Assembly (NCBI RefSeq): GCF_009909235.1
Contig: NZ_JAAAPO010000005.1
Location: 1-64,000 of the forward strand
Origin: Novosphingobium ovatum
GTDB taxonomy: Bacteria > Pseudomonadota > Alphaproteobacteria > Sphingomonadales > Sphingomonadaceae
DNA: 64,000 nt
Direction of reading: 5' to 3'
Part shown: positions 23,214-31,628 of the stretch, piece after piece
How positions within the stretch are numbered: position 1 is the stretch's first letter
Layout: every line of letters starts with the position of its first letter
Translations under genes and position numbers: made by a program
The notes under the pieces: generated by a model
What the model was told of the DNA's origin: nothing
Databases searched by the model: none
The model's input: only the letters and a program-made list of their open reading frames with translations

Positions 23214-23621
23214 ATGGGGTTCAAGGGCAAGGATCGGCATCTGCGGCGGTTGCGCGGGCTGAGGACGGGCGCGATCGATGCGGCTGGCAAGGTCGTATTC
23301 GTCGGCTCCGACATGGTGCGCGCAGAGGCATTCCGCTCAATCTCGGCCGGAGCAGTGTCTGGCAAGGGCCATGTGCCATCGAAACCCGGTGAGCCGCCAA
23401 ACCGCGACACCGGCGTTTTGCAGGCTCACATCACCAATACCAAGACTGGCGCGCTCTCCGCTGAGGTGCGATCCGATGCGCCCTATGCGCTCGGGCTAGA
23501 GACCGGCACATCCAAGGTAGCAGCCCGGCCCTACATGCGCCCTGCCCGCGATAAAATGGCGCCGGTCATCCGCAAGCTGTTCGCCCAGGAGTTGGGCAAA
23601 ATCCTGAAAGGCGCGAAATGA
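23214..23621 (+). CDS. HK97 gp10-like tail-neck protein
   Basis: In this 135-residue protein the segment GHVPSKPGEPPNRDTGVLQA, then YALGLETGTSKVAARPYMRP and a C-terminal helix, is the typical pattern of HK97 gp10-like proteins at the head-tail joint. It overlaps the next gene by 4 bp. Confidence 0.88.
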   Translation: MGFKGKDRHLRRLRGLRTGAIDAAGKVVFVGSDMVRAEAFRSISAGAVSGKGHVPSKPGEPPNRDTGVLQAHITNTKTGALSAEVRSDAPYALGLETGTSKVAARPYMRPARDKMAPVIRKLFAQELGKILKGAK

Positions 23622-23824
23622 CCAAGATCACCCTCGCACAACCGTGGACCTATCGCACGCCGCTGGTGACCATCGATTTCCCCGCCGGTGCGCATGAGGT
23701 GGATGAGGCCATCGCCGCCGCCGCGCCGCCGCTGCCCGAACCTGAACTTGAACTGGAGGCCGTTGATGGCGACCACCCTGCAACGCCTCGTGCGCCGCGC
23801 ACTGCTCGCGCACCTAAAGGCTGA
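23618..23824 (+). CDS. Small phage protein, 68 aa
   Basis: A 68-residue protein with a beta-type N-terminus (TYRTPLVTIDFPAGAHEVD) and a Pro/Ala/Glu-rich tail. The tail overlaps the next gene by 59 bp in another frame. Function unknown; small genes at this spot are common in siphoviruses. Confidence 0.65.
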   Translation: MTKITLAQPWTYRTPLVTIDFPAGAHEVDEAIAAAAPPLPEPELELEAVDGDHPATPRAPRTARAPKG

Positions 23825-24197
23825 CACTGGCCTGACGGACCTCGTGCCCGCTGGCTCGATCAATCCTGCTGGCGTGCCCACATGGCCGCATATCCTGCTA
23901 CGCGCGCCGCTGACGCGCCCGTTCTACGCCGCTGCGGTCGAGGGGGCAGAAGTGTCGTGGGATGTTCATGCCTTCGCCGGGCCGCGCGAAAGCGCCGGGG
24001 CTGTGGCCGAGACGGCAGAGGATCACGCCGGTAGCATCGGCGGCGCCATTGAGACGGCCCTGTCGCCGCGCTGGATCGATCTGGAAGACGGCGGGCGGGT
24101 GCGTGTCCGGTTGTCCGATATCCGCCTGCTTGAGGATGGCGACCGCGACCATTACCACTGGTTTGCCCAGATCAACTGCCGGGTGTTGGCGGCCTGA
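23766..24197 (+). CDS. Tail completion protein (DUF3168)
   Basis: ATG at 23766 gives 143 residues: TTLQRLVRRALLAHLKADTG, LRAPLTRPFYAAAVEGAEVS, WDVHAFAGPRESAG and a C-terminal HYHWFAQINCRVLAA. This fits the DUF3168 tail-completion proteins that cap the tail tube at the neck. It precedes the tail tube gene. Confidence 0.85.
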   Translation: MATTLQRLVRRALLAHLKADTGLTDLVPAGSINPAGVPTWPHILLRAPLTRPFYAAAVEGAEVSWDVHAFAGPRESAGAVAETAEDHAGSIGGAIETALSPRWIDLEDGGRVRVRLSDIRLLEDGDRDHYHWFAQINCRVLAA

Positions 24198-24220
24198 CGC
24201 AGGCGTGATAGCCTTCGGGC

Positions 24221-24469
24221 ATGGATTATCTCTCGAAAGAACAACTCGGCTCGCTGATGGCCGTGCTGATCGCGCAGCTCTCCCGCAACAAGGTGCTGTC
24301 GCCAGAGGATTTCGACATGATGAAGGGCCGGCTGATCGACGGTGGCGACGAAGAGGTGGCCGATGCGATCGATAGCGTGCTGCTCTCCGACATGCTGGGC
24401 GACCCGGAACGCCGCCGCGCCAGCATTCACGCAATCCGGCCCGCTGACGGCGGTAAAAGCGAGGGGTAG
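24221..24469 (+). CDS. Small acidic phage protein, 82 aa
   Basis: A helical acidic protein (EEVADAIDSVLLSDML). Its last codons (PADGGKSEG) are written by the fourth late promoter-like element, so the element overlaps coding sequence here. The ribosome site is weak. Function unknown. Confidence 0.65.
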   Translation: MDYLSKEQLGSLMAVLIAQLSRNKVLSPEDFDMMKGRLIDGGDEEVADAIDSVLLSDMLGDPERRRASIHAIRPADGGKSEG

Positions 24470-24480
24470 CGCGGCCTAAG
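24445..24480 (+). promoter_or_regulatory. Late promoter-like element 4 (before tail tube)
   Basis: TGACGGCGGTAAAAGC with CCTAAG at bases 31-36. The tail tube ATG is base 67, so a leader of about 22 nt is expected, and unlike the four short copies it contains a Shine-Dalgarno (GAGGAG). Confidence 0.6.
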
Positions 24481-24500
24481 CCCTCGGCACGCTACCGAGG
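24465..24500 (+). promoter_or_regulatory. Overlapping alternative hairpins before tail tube
   Basis: GGTAGCG (24465-24471) can pair with CGCTACC (24490-24496). Alternatively CCTCGG (24482-24487) can pair with CCGAGG (24495-24500), which covers part of the ribosome site. The two cannot form together. If transcription starts after the promoter-like element, only the second would exist in the mRNA. Confidence 0.35.
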
Positions 24501-24510
24501 AGCCGCGAAA

Positions 24511-24957
24511 ATGACCTTCCCGACCGAATTTGACTTCTTCGTGCTGAAGATTGGCGACGGGGGTAGCCCGTCCGAGACATTCACGATTTCGTGCGGCAAG
24601 GCGGACGTTAACATCAACGTCAGTGCCGATAGCAGCGACCACTATGTCCGTGATTGCGCAAAGCCCGGCGCGGTGCCGGCGCGCAAGGTTCGCTTCTCGG
24701 GCAAGAAGCTGGACGTGACCGCAAGTGGCCTGACGAATGCTGACACCTATGCGGATGAAATCGATCTGGTCGGCACCAAGGTCAATGTGAAGGTCGAGTA
24801 TTGCGCCGAAAACGGCACCGACGGCGGCGTGCTGCTGGGCACTCTCGCCTGCAAGATGGGCATCACGGCCCTGAACATCACTGGCCCGCGCGACGGCAAC
24901 AGTTCGTGCGAAATCACGCTGGTCAGCGATGGGGCATGGACCTACACGGCGGCCTGA
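24511..24957 (+). CDS. Tail tube (major tail) protein
   Basis: This 148-residue protein has a beta-sandwich pattern: TEFDFFVLKIGDGGSPSETF, then YCAENGTDGGVLLGTLACKM and SCEITLVSDGAWTYTAA. It is typical of small tail tube proteins in alphaproteobacterial siphoviruses and gene transfer agents. A GAGGAG ribosome site lies upstream. It is followed directly by the tail chaperone genes. Confidence 0.88.
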   Translation: MTFPTEFDFFVLKIGDGGSPSETFTISCGKADVNINVSADSSDHYVRDCAKPGAVPARKVRFSGKKLDVTASGLTNADTYADEIDLVGTKVNVKVEYCAENGTDGGVLLGTLACKMGITALNITGPRDGNSSCEITLVSDGAWTYTAA

Positions 24958-24959
24958 CG

Positions 24960-25376
24960 ATGGAAACGCGGGTCGAGGCTGATTTTGCGGATGGGCAGTA
25001 TGTGTTCTGGCTGCCCATGCCGCAGGTCATCGAGCTGGAGCGCGCCGCTGGTGCCTCTATCCTGACAATCGAGGAAAAGCTGCGCGCCGGGATCGGTCAG
25101 GACAAGGACGGCAACATCGTTTTTGCTGGAGGCGGCGGCGCGACGGTGAGTGAGATCCGCGAGACAATCCGGCTGGGCCTGATCGGCGGCAATCGGGCAA
25201 TGGTGGATGGCTCCGAAGCCGAGGTTGGCCCGCTGCGCGCGGCCGAGCTGGTGCGCGGCTATGCCTATCCGGCCCGCCCGCTCGCCGAGAGCGCGGCGCT
25301 GGCTTGGCGCATTCTGAGCGCGGCGATCTTTGGTGTGCGGCTCAAAAAAAAAGCGATGGAAAGCGCGACCGGGTAG
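24960..25376 (+). CDS. Tail assembly chaperone, short form (G-like)
   Basis: A 138-residue protein starting METRVEADFADGQYVFWLPM, like gene-transfer-agent-type tail chaperones. Its 3' end carries AAA-AAA-AAA in frame (25344-25352), eight codons before the stop. A -1 slip there joins it to the downstream frame, giving the longer chaperone, as for lambda G and G-T. The chaperones hold the tape measure during tail assembly but are not in the virion. Confidence 0.88.
   Translation: METRVEADFADGQYVFWLPMPQVIELERAAGASILTIEEKLRAGIGQDKDGNIVFAGGGGATVSEIRETIRLGLIGGNRAMVDGSEAEVGPLRAAELVRGYAYPARPLAESAALAWRILSAAIFGVRLKKKAMESATG
25344..25352 (+). other. Nine-A slippery site for -1 frameshift
   Basis: Nine consecutive A in a GC-rich gene, read CTC-AAA-AAA-AAA-GCG in the zero frame. 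Both tRNAs can slip back one base with perfect re-pairing. The next frame stays open to 25606. Confidence 0.8.
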
Positions 25377-25606
25377 CGCGCGCGCCTGAGCCTTACCGAA
25401 AGGGGCAGGTGCTGTCGAATTGCGGCGCAATGGGGCTGGATTGGCGCAGCTTGTCGCTGAGCGGGTATCTGGAGGCGCTGGAGGCCCACAACGAGGCCCA
25501 CGACCCGGATTACAAGCCCGAGCCGCAGGTCACGGCGGACAAGGATAGGCTCAAGCGGTTGCTGAATGCGCGGGCGGGTGGGGAGCGCCGAGAGCCACGC
25601 CCCTGA
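25352..25606 (+). CDS. Tail assembly chaperone, frameshift extension (T-like)
   Basis: The -1 frame after the A run encodes 84 residues, beginning SDGKRDRV and containing MGLDWRSLSLSGYLEALEAH, then NEAHD and a charged end. The W-R-S-L-S-L-x-x-Y-L-x-x-L motif is the hallmark of the T part of phage tail chaperones. Its frame relation to the upstream gene is exactly -1. An internal ATG at 25430 exists but has no good ribosome site, so fusion by frameshifting is the likelier route. Confidence 0.75.
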   Translation, partial: SDGKRDRVARAPEPYRKGQVLSNCGAMGLDWRSLSLSGYLEALEAHNEAHDPDYKPEPQVTADKDRLKRLLNARAGGERREPRP

Positions 25607-25639
25607 CGGCGGTAACGCCCGCCCACCCTTGAGCGATAG
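25604..25639 (+). promoter_or_regulatory. Late promoter-like element 5 (before tape measure)
   Basis: TGACGGCGGTAACGCC with CGATAG at bases 31-36. The tape-measure GTG is base 64, so the leader is longer than in the short copies and carries GGAGG within a hairpin. The element overlaps the chaperone-extension stop codon. Confidence 0.6.
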
Positions 25640-25665
25640 CAGTCTCCGTTATTTGCGGAGGCTGC
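25639..25665 (+). promoter_or_regulatory. Leader hairpin sequestering the tape-measure ribosome site
   Basis: GCAGTCTCCG (25639-25648), loop TTATTTG, CGGAGGCTGC (25656-25665): ten pairs including one G-T. The GGAGG ribosome site is in the 3' arm and the start codon follows one base later. It should limit initiation unless opened by ribosomes or a factor. Confidence 0.6.
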
Positions 25666-25666
25666 C

Positions 25667-28540
25667 GTGGCTGAAATCGACCCCCTTATCCTGCAACTGC
25701 GGGCAGACCTGAACGGTTATCTGACGGGCATTCGCAATGCGACCACAACGGTTGATCAGCAGCTCGGACGCCAAGAGGCGCGGGCGCGGCAGCTAGAGCA
25801 GGAGTTCAGCCGCACCAGCGGGTCGATCAAGGGGCATTTGGCAGGCATCGCGGGAGCGCTGGCGGCGGGTTTTTCGGTGAACAAGGTTGTCGAGATGGCC
25901 GACAGCTTCACCCGGTTCCAAAACAGCCTGAAGGTGGCCGGTCTGGAAGGCCAGAGCCTTGCCGCTGTGCAGGAAAACCTATTCCAGATCGCCAACAAGT
26001 ATCAGACGCAGCTTGAGAGCGTGGGCGGCCTGTATGGCCGAGCGGCGCAGAATGCTGATGCGCTGGGGGCATCGCAGGCGCAGCTTGTGGGCCTGACAAC
26101 TGCCACCTCTGCATCGCTGAAGATCAGTGGCACGTCAGCGGTGGCGGCGCAGGGGGCGTTCCTTGGACTTGGTCAGGCTCTGGGGCAGAGCCGCGTATCA
26201 ACCGAAGAATTTAATCAGATGATGGAGGGGGGGCTTTACCCTGTCCTGCAGGAGGCAGCCAAGCATATCGATGGCACCGGCGGGACTCTCGCGGGTCTGA
26301 AAAACAAGATGCAGGACATGAAGGGCGCGGGCGTGTCCAACGTCCAGCTTTTCCAAGCCATCACCGCGAGCGTCGCTGATCTGGAAAGCAGGGCCGCCAA
26401 AGCCAGTGGCACGATTTCCGGCGCATTCACCGTCTTGAGCAACAACCTGACGCGCTATGTCGGCGAGGCTGACAAAGCCAACGGCGCGACAGCGGCTATG
26501 ACGCAGGCGATCACTGGTCTGGCGAACAATCTGGACACGATCATCCCGGCGCTGGCCACCATCGCGGCGCTGGTGGGCGTGAAGTATGTGGCGTCGGCTC
26601 TGGCGGCGGCTGGGGCAAACGTGGTCAAGGCGGCGGCTGACGTGCGAGCAACGCAGACGGCATCGGCTCTGGCTATCGCGCAGGCTGAGGTTGCCGGGAT
26701 GATGAACGCGGAAGCCATGGCGGCAGCGCGGGCCTCGGCGGCTGTGACGGGGCTGAGCGTGGCGCAGGGCGTGGCGATGCGGGGTGGCAGCGCACTGGCG
26801 GCGGCGATGGGCGGGCCTTGGGGTATCGCGTTGGCGGCTCTAGCGGCTGGCCTTGTCTATATCGCGATCAAGACCAATGAGGTTACCCCGGCCACCAAGG
26901 CCTATCAGGTCGCACTGGATCAGTCGGCGTTGTCCAGCAAGAACGCGGCAGACCTCGCCATGAAGCTGTCGAATGCCCACGGCGCAGCGCGTGATGCAGC
27001 GATTTCGGCAGCCCGTGAGTCGAAGAAGCTGGCAGAGCAGAACCTCAAGACGGCCAAAACCGATCTCATTGCCGCGCAAGCTGCCCTGAAAAAGGCGCAG
27101 GCGTATATGGCAGCGATGGATGCTGGCGCGCTCACCGGCGCCGAAACGTCAAACAGCGTGCTCTTGGATCAGGAGGGGCAGGCGCAGGCCAATGTCAGGG
27201 CGGCCAGTGGCCGAGTGAAAAACTACGAAGCGCAGATCACCCAACTGTCCTCCGCAATCGCGGCGGCGGAAAAGCCGATAACCGCCGGGAAAATGGGTGG
27301 TGGTTCGACGCCGAAAAAGACCGGCCCAACCGTCGCTGAAACTGCCGCCCGTCATGAAGAGGAAATGCAGCGCCTCGCTCAAGAGCAGCTTCGCGCCGAA
27401 CTGGACATCACCACTGATGCGGGGCAGCGGGCCAGCATCAGCCGCGATCTGCTTGATGCCGAATACCGCGAGCGCCGCGCCCAAATCGAGGCCGACAAGC
27501 ACTACACGCAGGCGCAGAAGCAGGCCCAGATCGCCGCGCTGAACAAGCTTTACGGCACCAGCGGTCTGGACGCGCAGGGCAATATTGTGGTGAGCGGCAA
27601 GCCAACCCCGATGCGGCAGGCGATCAAGAATGATGAGCAGCGCCAGCTTGAACAGGAAGCCTCCGATCTGGCGCGGGCGCAGTATGACGCCCAGCGAGAC
27701 GCTTTGCAGCAGCAGTTGGACTTGGCCGACAGCACGAGCGAGCGGCGGCGGATCGCGCTGGCGTTGGTCGATCTGGAATACCAGTATCAGAAGAGCATTC
27801 AGCAAGCGATTTTGGCGTCAGGGACAGCGACGGCGGCGGAAAAGCAACGGGCCGCTATCGCGATAAAGGCGCTTGATGATCAGCGGGCCGGGAAAGTCAC
27901 CGCCGCTGAACGGTCAAACGAAAGCCCCCTTGCCACCTATGCGCGCGGCCTGAACAAGAGCGGCGGTGCGATCACCGATCAGGTCGAGGGCTATGTGGTG
28001 GACGAGCTGAACCACGTCCGCGACGGCATCACCTCGGCGATCACCAAGGCTATCGGCACCGATGATCCATTGATTACCGGCCTGCTGAACATGCTGATCG
28101 AGCAAATCCTGCTGAAGCCCATTGCCAACGCCTTGCAGGGCGCCACCAGCGGCACGGGTGGCGGCGATTTCTTCTCTGGGCTGCTTGGCTCCATTACAGG
28201 CATGTTTGGTCGTGCGTCGGGCGGTTCGGTGCAGGCAGGGCAGACCTATCGGGTAAACGAGGGCGCGTCTTCTGGCCGGGTCGAGTATTTCCGGCCGGAC
28301 GTGTCTGGGCAGATCATCCCTCTGGGGCGCGTGAATGCCCTTGGCGGCGGTGGCGGCGCTAACGGGCGCGTGTTCAACATTTCGGTTGACGCCCGCAACT
28401 CTGTCACGCCTGCCGGGTTTGCCCAATCGCTGTCCAAGGACATTCTGGCGCAGGCCCAGCAAATGGACGTGCAGACCGCAAAGGCCGTCACGCGCAGCGT
28501 CCCGACGCGGATGAATGGCTATCAGCGGGACGGATACTGA
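25667..28540 (+). CDS. Tail tape measure protein
   Basis: GTG start after GGAGG; 957 residues. The N-terminal domain (ADSFTRFQNSLKVAGLEGQS, STEEFNQMMEGGLYPVLQEA) is the tape_meas_nterm family. Hydrophobic Ala/Gly-rich segments follow near residues 290-330 and 360-405, then long coiled coils, and a C-terminal part with FGRASGGSVQAGQTYRVNEG. Its length sets tail length; roughly 1.5 A per residue predicts a tail near 140 nm. It ejects with the DNA and may form the membrane channel. Confidence 0.93.
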   Translation: MAEIDPLILQLRADLNGYLTGIRNATTTVDQQLGRQEARARQLEQEFSRTSGSIKGHLAGIAGALAAGFSVNKVVEMADSFTRFQNSLKVAGLEGQSLAAVQENLFQIANKYQTQLESVGGLYGRAAQNADALGASQAQLVGLTTATSASLKISGTSAVAAQGAFLGLGQALGQSRVSTEEFNQMMEGGLYPVLQEAAKHIDGTGGTLAGLKNKMQDMKGAGVSNVQLFQAITASVADLESRAAKASGTISGAFTVLSNNLTRYVGEADKANGATAAMTQAITGLANNLDTIIPALATIAALVGVKYVASALAAAGANVVKAAADVRATQTASALAIAQAEVAGMMNAEAMAAARASAAVTGLSVAQGVAMRGGSALAAAMGGPWGIALAALAAGLVYIAIKTNEVTPATKAYQVALDQSALSSKNAADLAMKLSNAHGAARDAAISAARESKKLAEQNLKTAKTDLIAAQAALKKAQAYMAAMDAGALTGAETSNSVLLDQEGQAQANVRAASGRVKNYEAQITQLSSAIAAAEKPITAGKMGGGSTPKKTGPTVAETAARHEEEMQRLAQEQLRAELDITTDAGQRASISRDLLDAEYRERRAQIEADKHYTQAQKQAQIAALNKLYGTSGLDAQGNIVVSGKPTPMRQAIKNDEQRQLEQEASDLARAQYDAQRDALQQQLDLADSTSERRRIALALVDLEYQYQKSIQQAILASGTATAAEKQRAAIAIKALDDQRAGKVTAAERSNESPLATYARGLNKSGGAITDQVEGYVVDELNHVRDGITSAITKAIGTDDPLITGLLNMLIEQILLKPIANALQGATSGTGGGDFFSGLLGSITGMFGRASGGSVQAGQTYRVNEGASSGRVEYFRPDVSGQIIPLGRVNALGGGGGANGRVFNISVDARNSVTPAGFAQSLSKDILAQAQQMDVQTAKAVTRSVPTRMNGYQRDGY

Positions 28541-29094
28541 TGCCCGCATACCGCGAGAGCTATGTTTTCCGCATCGAGACGGACGATCCGGCGTCATTCT
28601 GGACCGGCCACGGCCCCCTGTTGCTCCCCGCCGATGCTGTCTTGCCTGAGAACACGATTTTCTCCGGCATGGGGCAGTTGGTCGAGATTCCAGACCTCCA
28701 GCAGATCATCAACGGCACGGCACAGCGGTTGGACGTGAGCCTGTCGGGTGTGAACGAGGAAACCATCGTTTTCGCCACAGAGGAGGCGTTGCAGATCCCC
28801 GGCGCGCTGGTGTGGATCGGGCGCGTGCAGTTCGATGATGCGTGGCAGGTTTCAGCCGTGGAGTGGGAATGGTGCGGCGAAGGCGTCAAGCTGACGGTCG
28901 ATAGCGACGGCAGTAACGGCGACCGCGTGCGATCGATCAAGTTGACCGTGGCCGCTGGCGAAACATCGCGCCGACGTGCGCCCAACGCCTATTTCACCGA
29001 TGCTGACCAGCAGCGTGACTACCCGGGCGACACCTTCTTTAGCCATGTCGCGCAAATCAGCCGAGGCGTCGTGCGGCGCTGGGGGCCCGTCTGA
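28540..29094 (+). CDS. Distal tail protein, 184 aa
   Basis: ATG at 28540 overlaps the tape-measure stop by 1 bp. The 184-residue protein has YVFRIETDDPASFWTGHGPL, LDVSLSGVNEETIVFATEEA and ends HVAQISRGVVRRWGPV. It occupies the distal-tail position between tape measure and the NlpC-like gene, as in DUF2163-type tail proteins. Family assignment is tentative. Confidence 0.8.
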   Translation: MPAYRESYVFRIETDDPASFWTGHGPLLLPADAVLPENTIFSGMGQLVEIPDLQQIINGTAQRLDVSLSGVNEETIVFATEEALQIPGALVWIGRVQFDDAWQVSAVEWEWCGEGVKLTVDSDGSNGDRVRSIKLTVAAGETSRRRAPNAYFTDADQQRDYPGDTFFSHVAQISRGVVRRWGPV

Positions 29095-29480
29095 TGGACC
29101 TCGGCTCTTACCTCGCCCAGGCGGCTATGCGGCACCATCAGGTCGGTATCTGGGACTGCTGCATCTTTCCCGCCGATTGGGTGGTGGCTAACGGCTATCC
29201 AGACCCGATGGCCGATTGGCGCGGAACATACGCCAGCGAAGCAGCGGCGGACACGCGCGGCGGCATCGAGGAGGCGTTTCTCACCGGCATGGAGCGCGCA
29301 GGGCTTTCACTCGCCGCCGAACCGCTATCCGGCGATGTGGGCCTGATCGAGGTGGCCGGCCAACATGCGGGCGCAATCTGGACCGGGCGACGGTGGGCAT
29401 TTGTCGCGCCGCGTGGGCTGGCGGTGGCCAGTGTCGCACCTGAATATGTCATCGGAATTTGGCGGGTGGTTTATGGGTAA
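29094..29480 (+). CDS. DUF6950-type tail protein (NlpC/P60-related)
   Basis: The 128-residue protein contains VGIWDCCIFPADWVVANGYP and DPMADWRGTYASEAAA, the DUF6950 signature. This group sits in the position of the tail peptidase that loosens peptidoglycan during infection. The Cys in DCCIF aligns with the NlpC/P60 nucleophile, but a matching His is not obvious. It overlaps the tail-tip gene by 8 bp. Confidence 0.82.
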   Translation: MDLGSYLAQAAMRHHQVGIWDCCIFPADWVVANGYPDPMADWRGTYASEAAADTRGGIEEAFLTGMERAGLSLAAEPLSGDVGLIEVAGQHAGAIWTGRRWAFVAPRGLAVASVAPEYVIGIWRVVYG

Positions 29481-31587
29481 AGTTCTCGGCGCGATCCTGT
29501 CGATCATCACCTTTCTGGTGCTGGTTCCGTTCATCGGCCCTATTGGCGCAGGCATCGCGGCCTCCGTGGTCGGTTATGTCGCCAACTCGCTATTGGGCGG
29601 ATCTGCGCAGAAGCCTGAGACGACCGAGGGCAGCATCAAGAACCAGCGCCCGCCGCGTGTGTCTGCTTATGGCCGGTCTCGGCTTTACGGAGCCTATGTC
29701 CTCTATGTGACCTCCAGCAACGGCACGGCGATTGATATCTACGCCATCCATGATGGAAAGCTGGATGGGATCGAGACCCGGTATTTGGGCGACGATGCCA
29801 TGGAAATGCTGGGCGATTTCGTCGGTGGCGGTGGCGATGGCCGATACAGCGATTACAAGGTTAGCCTATACACCACGGATGGCAGTGCGCCGGGGACAGC
29901 ATTCGGAACTGCTGTCGGCATGTTGCCCGGCGTCTGGACCTCCAGCCATCGCGGCGATGGCGTGGTGGCGCTGGCCTTGTTTTCGGCCCCTGTCAGCAAC
30001 GAAAAGTTCAGCGAGATCTATCCGCAGGGCGTCCCGCCGACGCCGTCGCTGGTGGCGCGCTGGCAGGCTTGCCCTGATCCTGAGGCAGAAGACCCGCTAG
30101 ATGAAAGCGGGTGGACGTGGACGGAGAACCCAGTCCGCCACCTGCTGCATTACATGATGGTGCGCGAATTTCGGCCGGAACTGCCCAAGGCCGATGCGGG
30201 ATATGCCGCCGCGTTGCGCGCGATGCGCGAGGAATGGTGGGCACGCAAAATCGCGCCGACGCTGGAATACTGGATTGCCGCTGCACAGGACTGCGAACTT
30301 GAGCGCGCCTTGAGTGACGGCGGGACAGAAGCCCGCTATCGCTCATGCGTCTCGCACAAGCACACGGACAAGCACCAGGCCACCAAGGCCGCCATTCTTG
30401 CCACGTTCGACGGCTGGATGGCGACCCGTGCAGACGGGGCCTATGTGATCTATTCGGGCCGCTATTACGCGCCGACCGTCACCATTGGGCCTGACGAAAT
30501 CGTGTCCTACACTTGGCAGGGCGGCGGCGTTGACGACGACGAGGCGGTCAACCATCTGGTGTGCTCTTACGTGTCATCGCTCCATGCCTATGCGACTGTC
30601 GAGTGCGACCCGTGGCGCGATGATACTGATATCGGCAATCGCGGGCAGGAGCTGTCGGAGAGCTTCGACCCGGCCGTGCCCAGCCATGCGCAGGCCCGTT
30701 ATCTGGCCAAGCGCGTCATGGCGCGGCGAAACGCGGTCAATCGGGGGACCGTCACCACGAATATCGCGGGGCGCATCGCGCGCGGGCAGCGGTTCATCTG
30801 GCTGCATCTGGCCGAGGGCAATGCCGTGTTTTACGATGGCCCGGCCGAAATCACCGCGCTCAGCCGCACACTGAGCGGCGGCGTCACGTTCGAGTGGGTG
30901 CAGGCTGATCCTAACATCGACAATTGGAACCCGGCGACAGAAGAAGGTGAACCGGCGGCGGTCGGCAGTGAAGTGGCGCTCGAATCTCTGGCAACGCCAA
31001 CCATCGACAGCGCTGCGGCGATCTATGACGGGGCATCCGTTCGCTTGCAGGTGCAGGTCAATGGCCCTGACCGCAGCGACCTGACATGGTATGCGCACTG
31101 GCGCTTGGCCGGGGCGTCTGTCTGGGGCGCTGACGAGGCATATTCTGACGCCGATGATGGCTCCGCGATCATCCTGAACACCTCTGTCGTCCCGTCCAAT
31201 GCCTCTGTCGAGGTGCAGGTGGCCTATCTGGTTGGCGATGGGCGGCGCTCAGAATGGTCGAGCACCACGACGGTCAGCACGGCCCTGTCGGCTCTCGCGC
31301 CATCGAATGTCACCTCTCTGGCCGCAACCGGCGGCACAGGGTCGGCGGGGATTTCTTGGCGCAACCCCACGTCATCGAACCTCGGTTATGTCAGGCTCTA
31401 CCGCTCTGCAACGTCGTCGTTCTCCGGCGCAGCGCAGATCGGCGGCGATGTATCCGGCGGCCTTGGCGAGGTCATGTCGGCGACCTACAGCGGCGCGGCG
31501 GGCACGCATTATTTCTGGGCCCGGCCCTACAGCAGCGCGGGTGTGGCCGGAACGCTGTCCGGTCCGGTATCGGCGGTCATCACCTGA
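29473..31587 (+). CDS. Tail tip/host-specificity protein
   Basis: With ATG at 29473 the protein has 704 residues. The N-terminus has a hydrophobic hairpin (VLGAILSIITFLVLVPFIGP), common in tail-tip proteins that cross the membrane at infection. The middle is the tail-tip body. The last 200 residues contain two fibronectin-type-III-like repeats (APSNVTSLAATGGTGSAGIS, WYAHWRLAG). The C-terminal domains probably contact the host surface. The fifth-to-sixth late element block ends with this gene. Confidence 0.85.
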   Translation: MGKVLGAILSIITFLVLVPFIGPIGAGIAASVVGYVANSLLGGSAQKPETTEGSIKNQRPPRVSAYGRSRLYGAYVLYVTSSNGTAIDIYAIHDGKLDGIETRYLGDDAMEMLGDFVGGGGDGRYSDYKVSLYTTDGSAPGTAFGTAVGMLPGVWTSSHRGDGVVALALFSAPVSNEKFSEIYPQGVPPTPSLVARWQACPDPEAEDPLDESGWTWTENPVRHLLHYMMVREFRPELPKADAGYAAALRAMREEWWARKIAPTLEYWIAAAQDCELERALSDGGTEARYRSCVSHKHTDKHQATKAAILATFDGWMATRADGAYVIYSGRYYAPTVTIGPDEIVSYTWQGGGVDDDEAVNHLVCSYVSSLHAYATVECDPWRDDTDIGNRGQELSESFDPAVPSHAQARYLAKRVMARRNAVNRGTVTTNIAGRIARGQRFIWLHLAEGNAVFYDGPAEITALSRTLSGGVTFEWVQADPNIDNWNPATEEGEPAAVGSEVALESLATPTIDSAAAIYDGASVRLQVQVNGPDRSDLTWYAHWRLAGASVWGADEAYSDADDGSAIILNTSVVPSNASVEVQVAYLVGDGRRSEWSSTTTVSTALSALAPSNVTSLAATGGTGSAGISWRNPTSSNLGYVRLYRSATSSFSGAAQIGGDVSGGLGEVMSATYSGAAGTHYFWARPYSSAGVAGTLSGPVSAVIT

Positions 31588-31620
31588 CGGCGGTAAAGCG
31601 GGCGCATGGTCGGGCATAGG
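31585..31620 (+). promoter_or_regulatory. Late promoter-like element 6 (before tail genes)
   Basis: TGACGGCGGTAAAGCG with CATAGG at bases 31-36; the next ATG is base 45. The TGA is the stop codon of the tail-tip gene. No strong Shine-Dalgarno (only GGCAAG) precedes the ATG. Confidence 0.6.
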
Positions 31621-31628
31621 CAAGCCAC

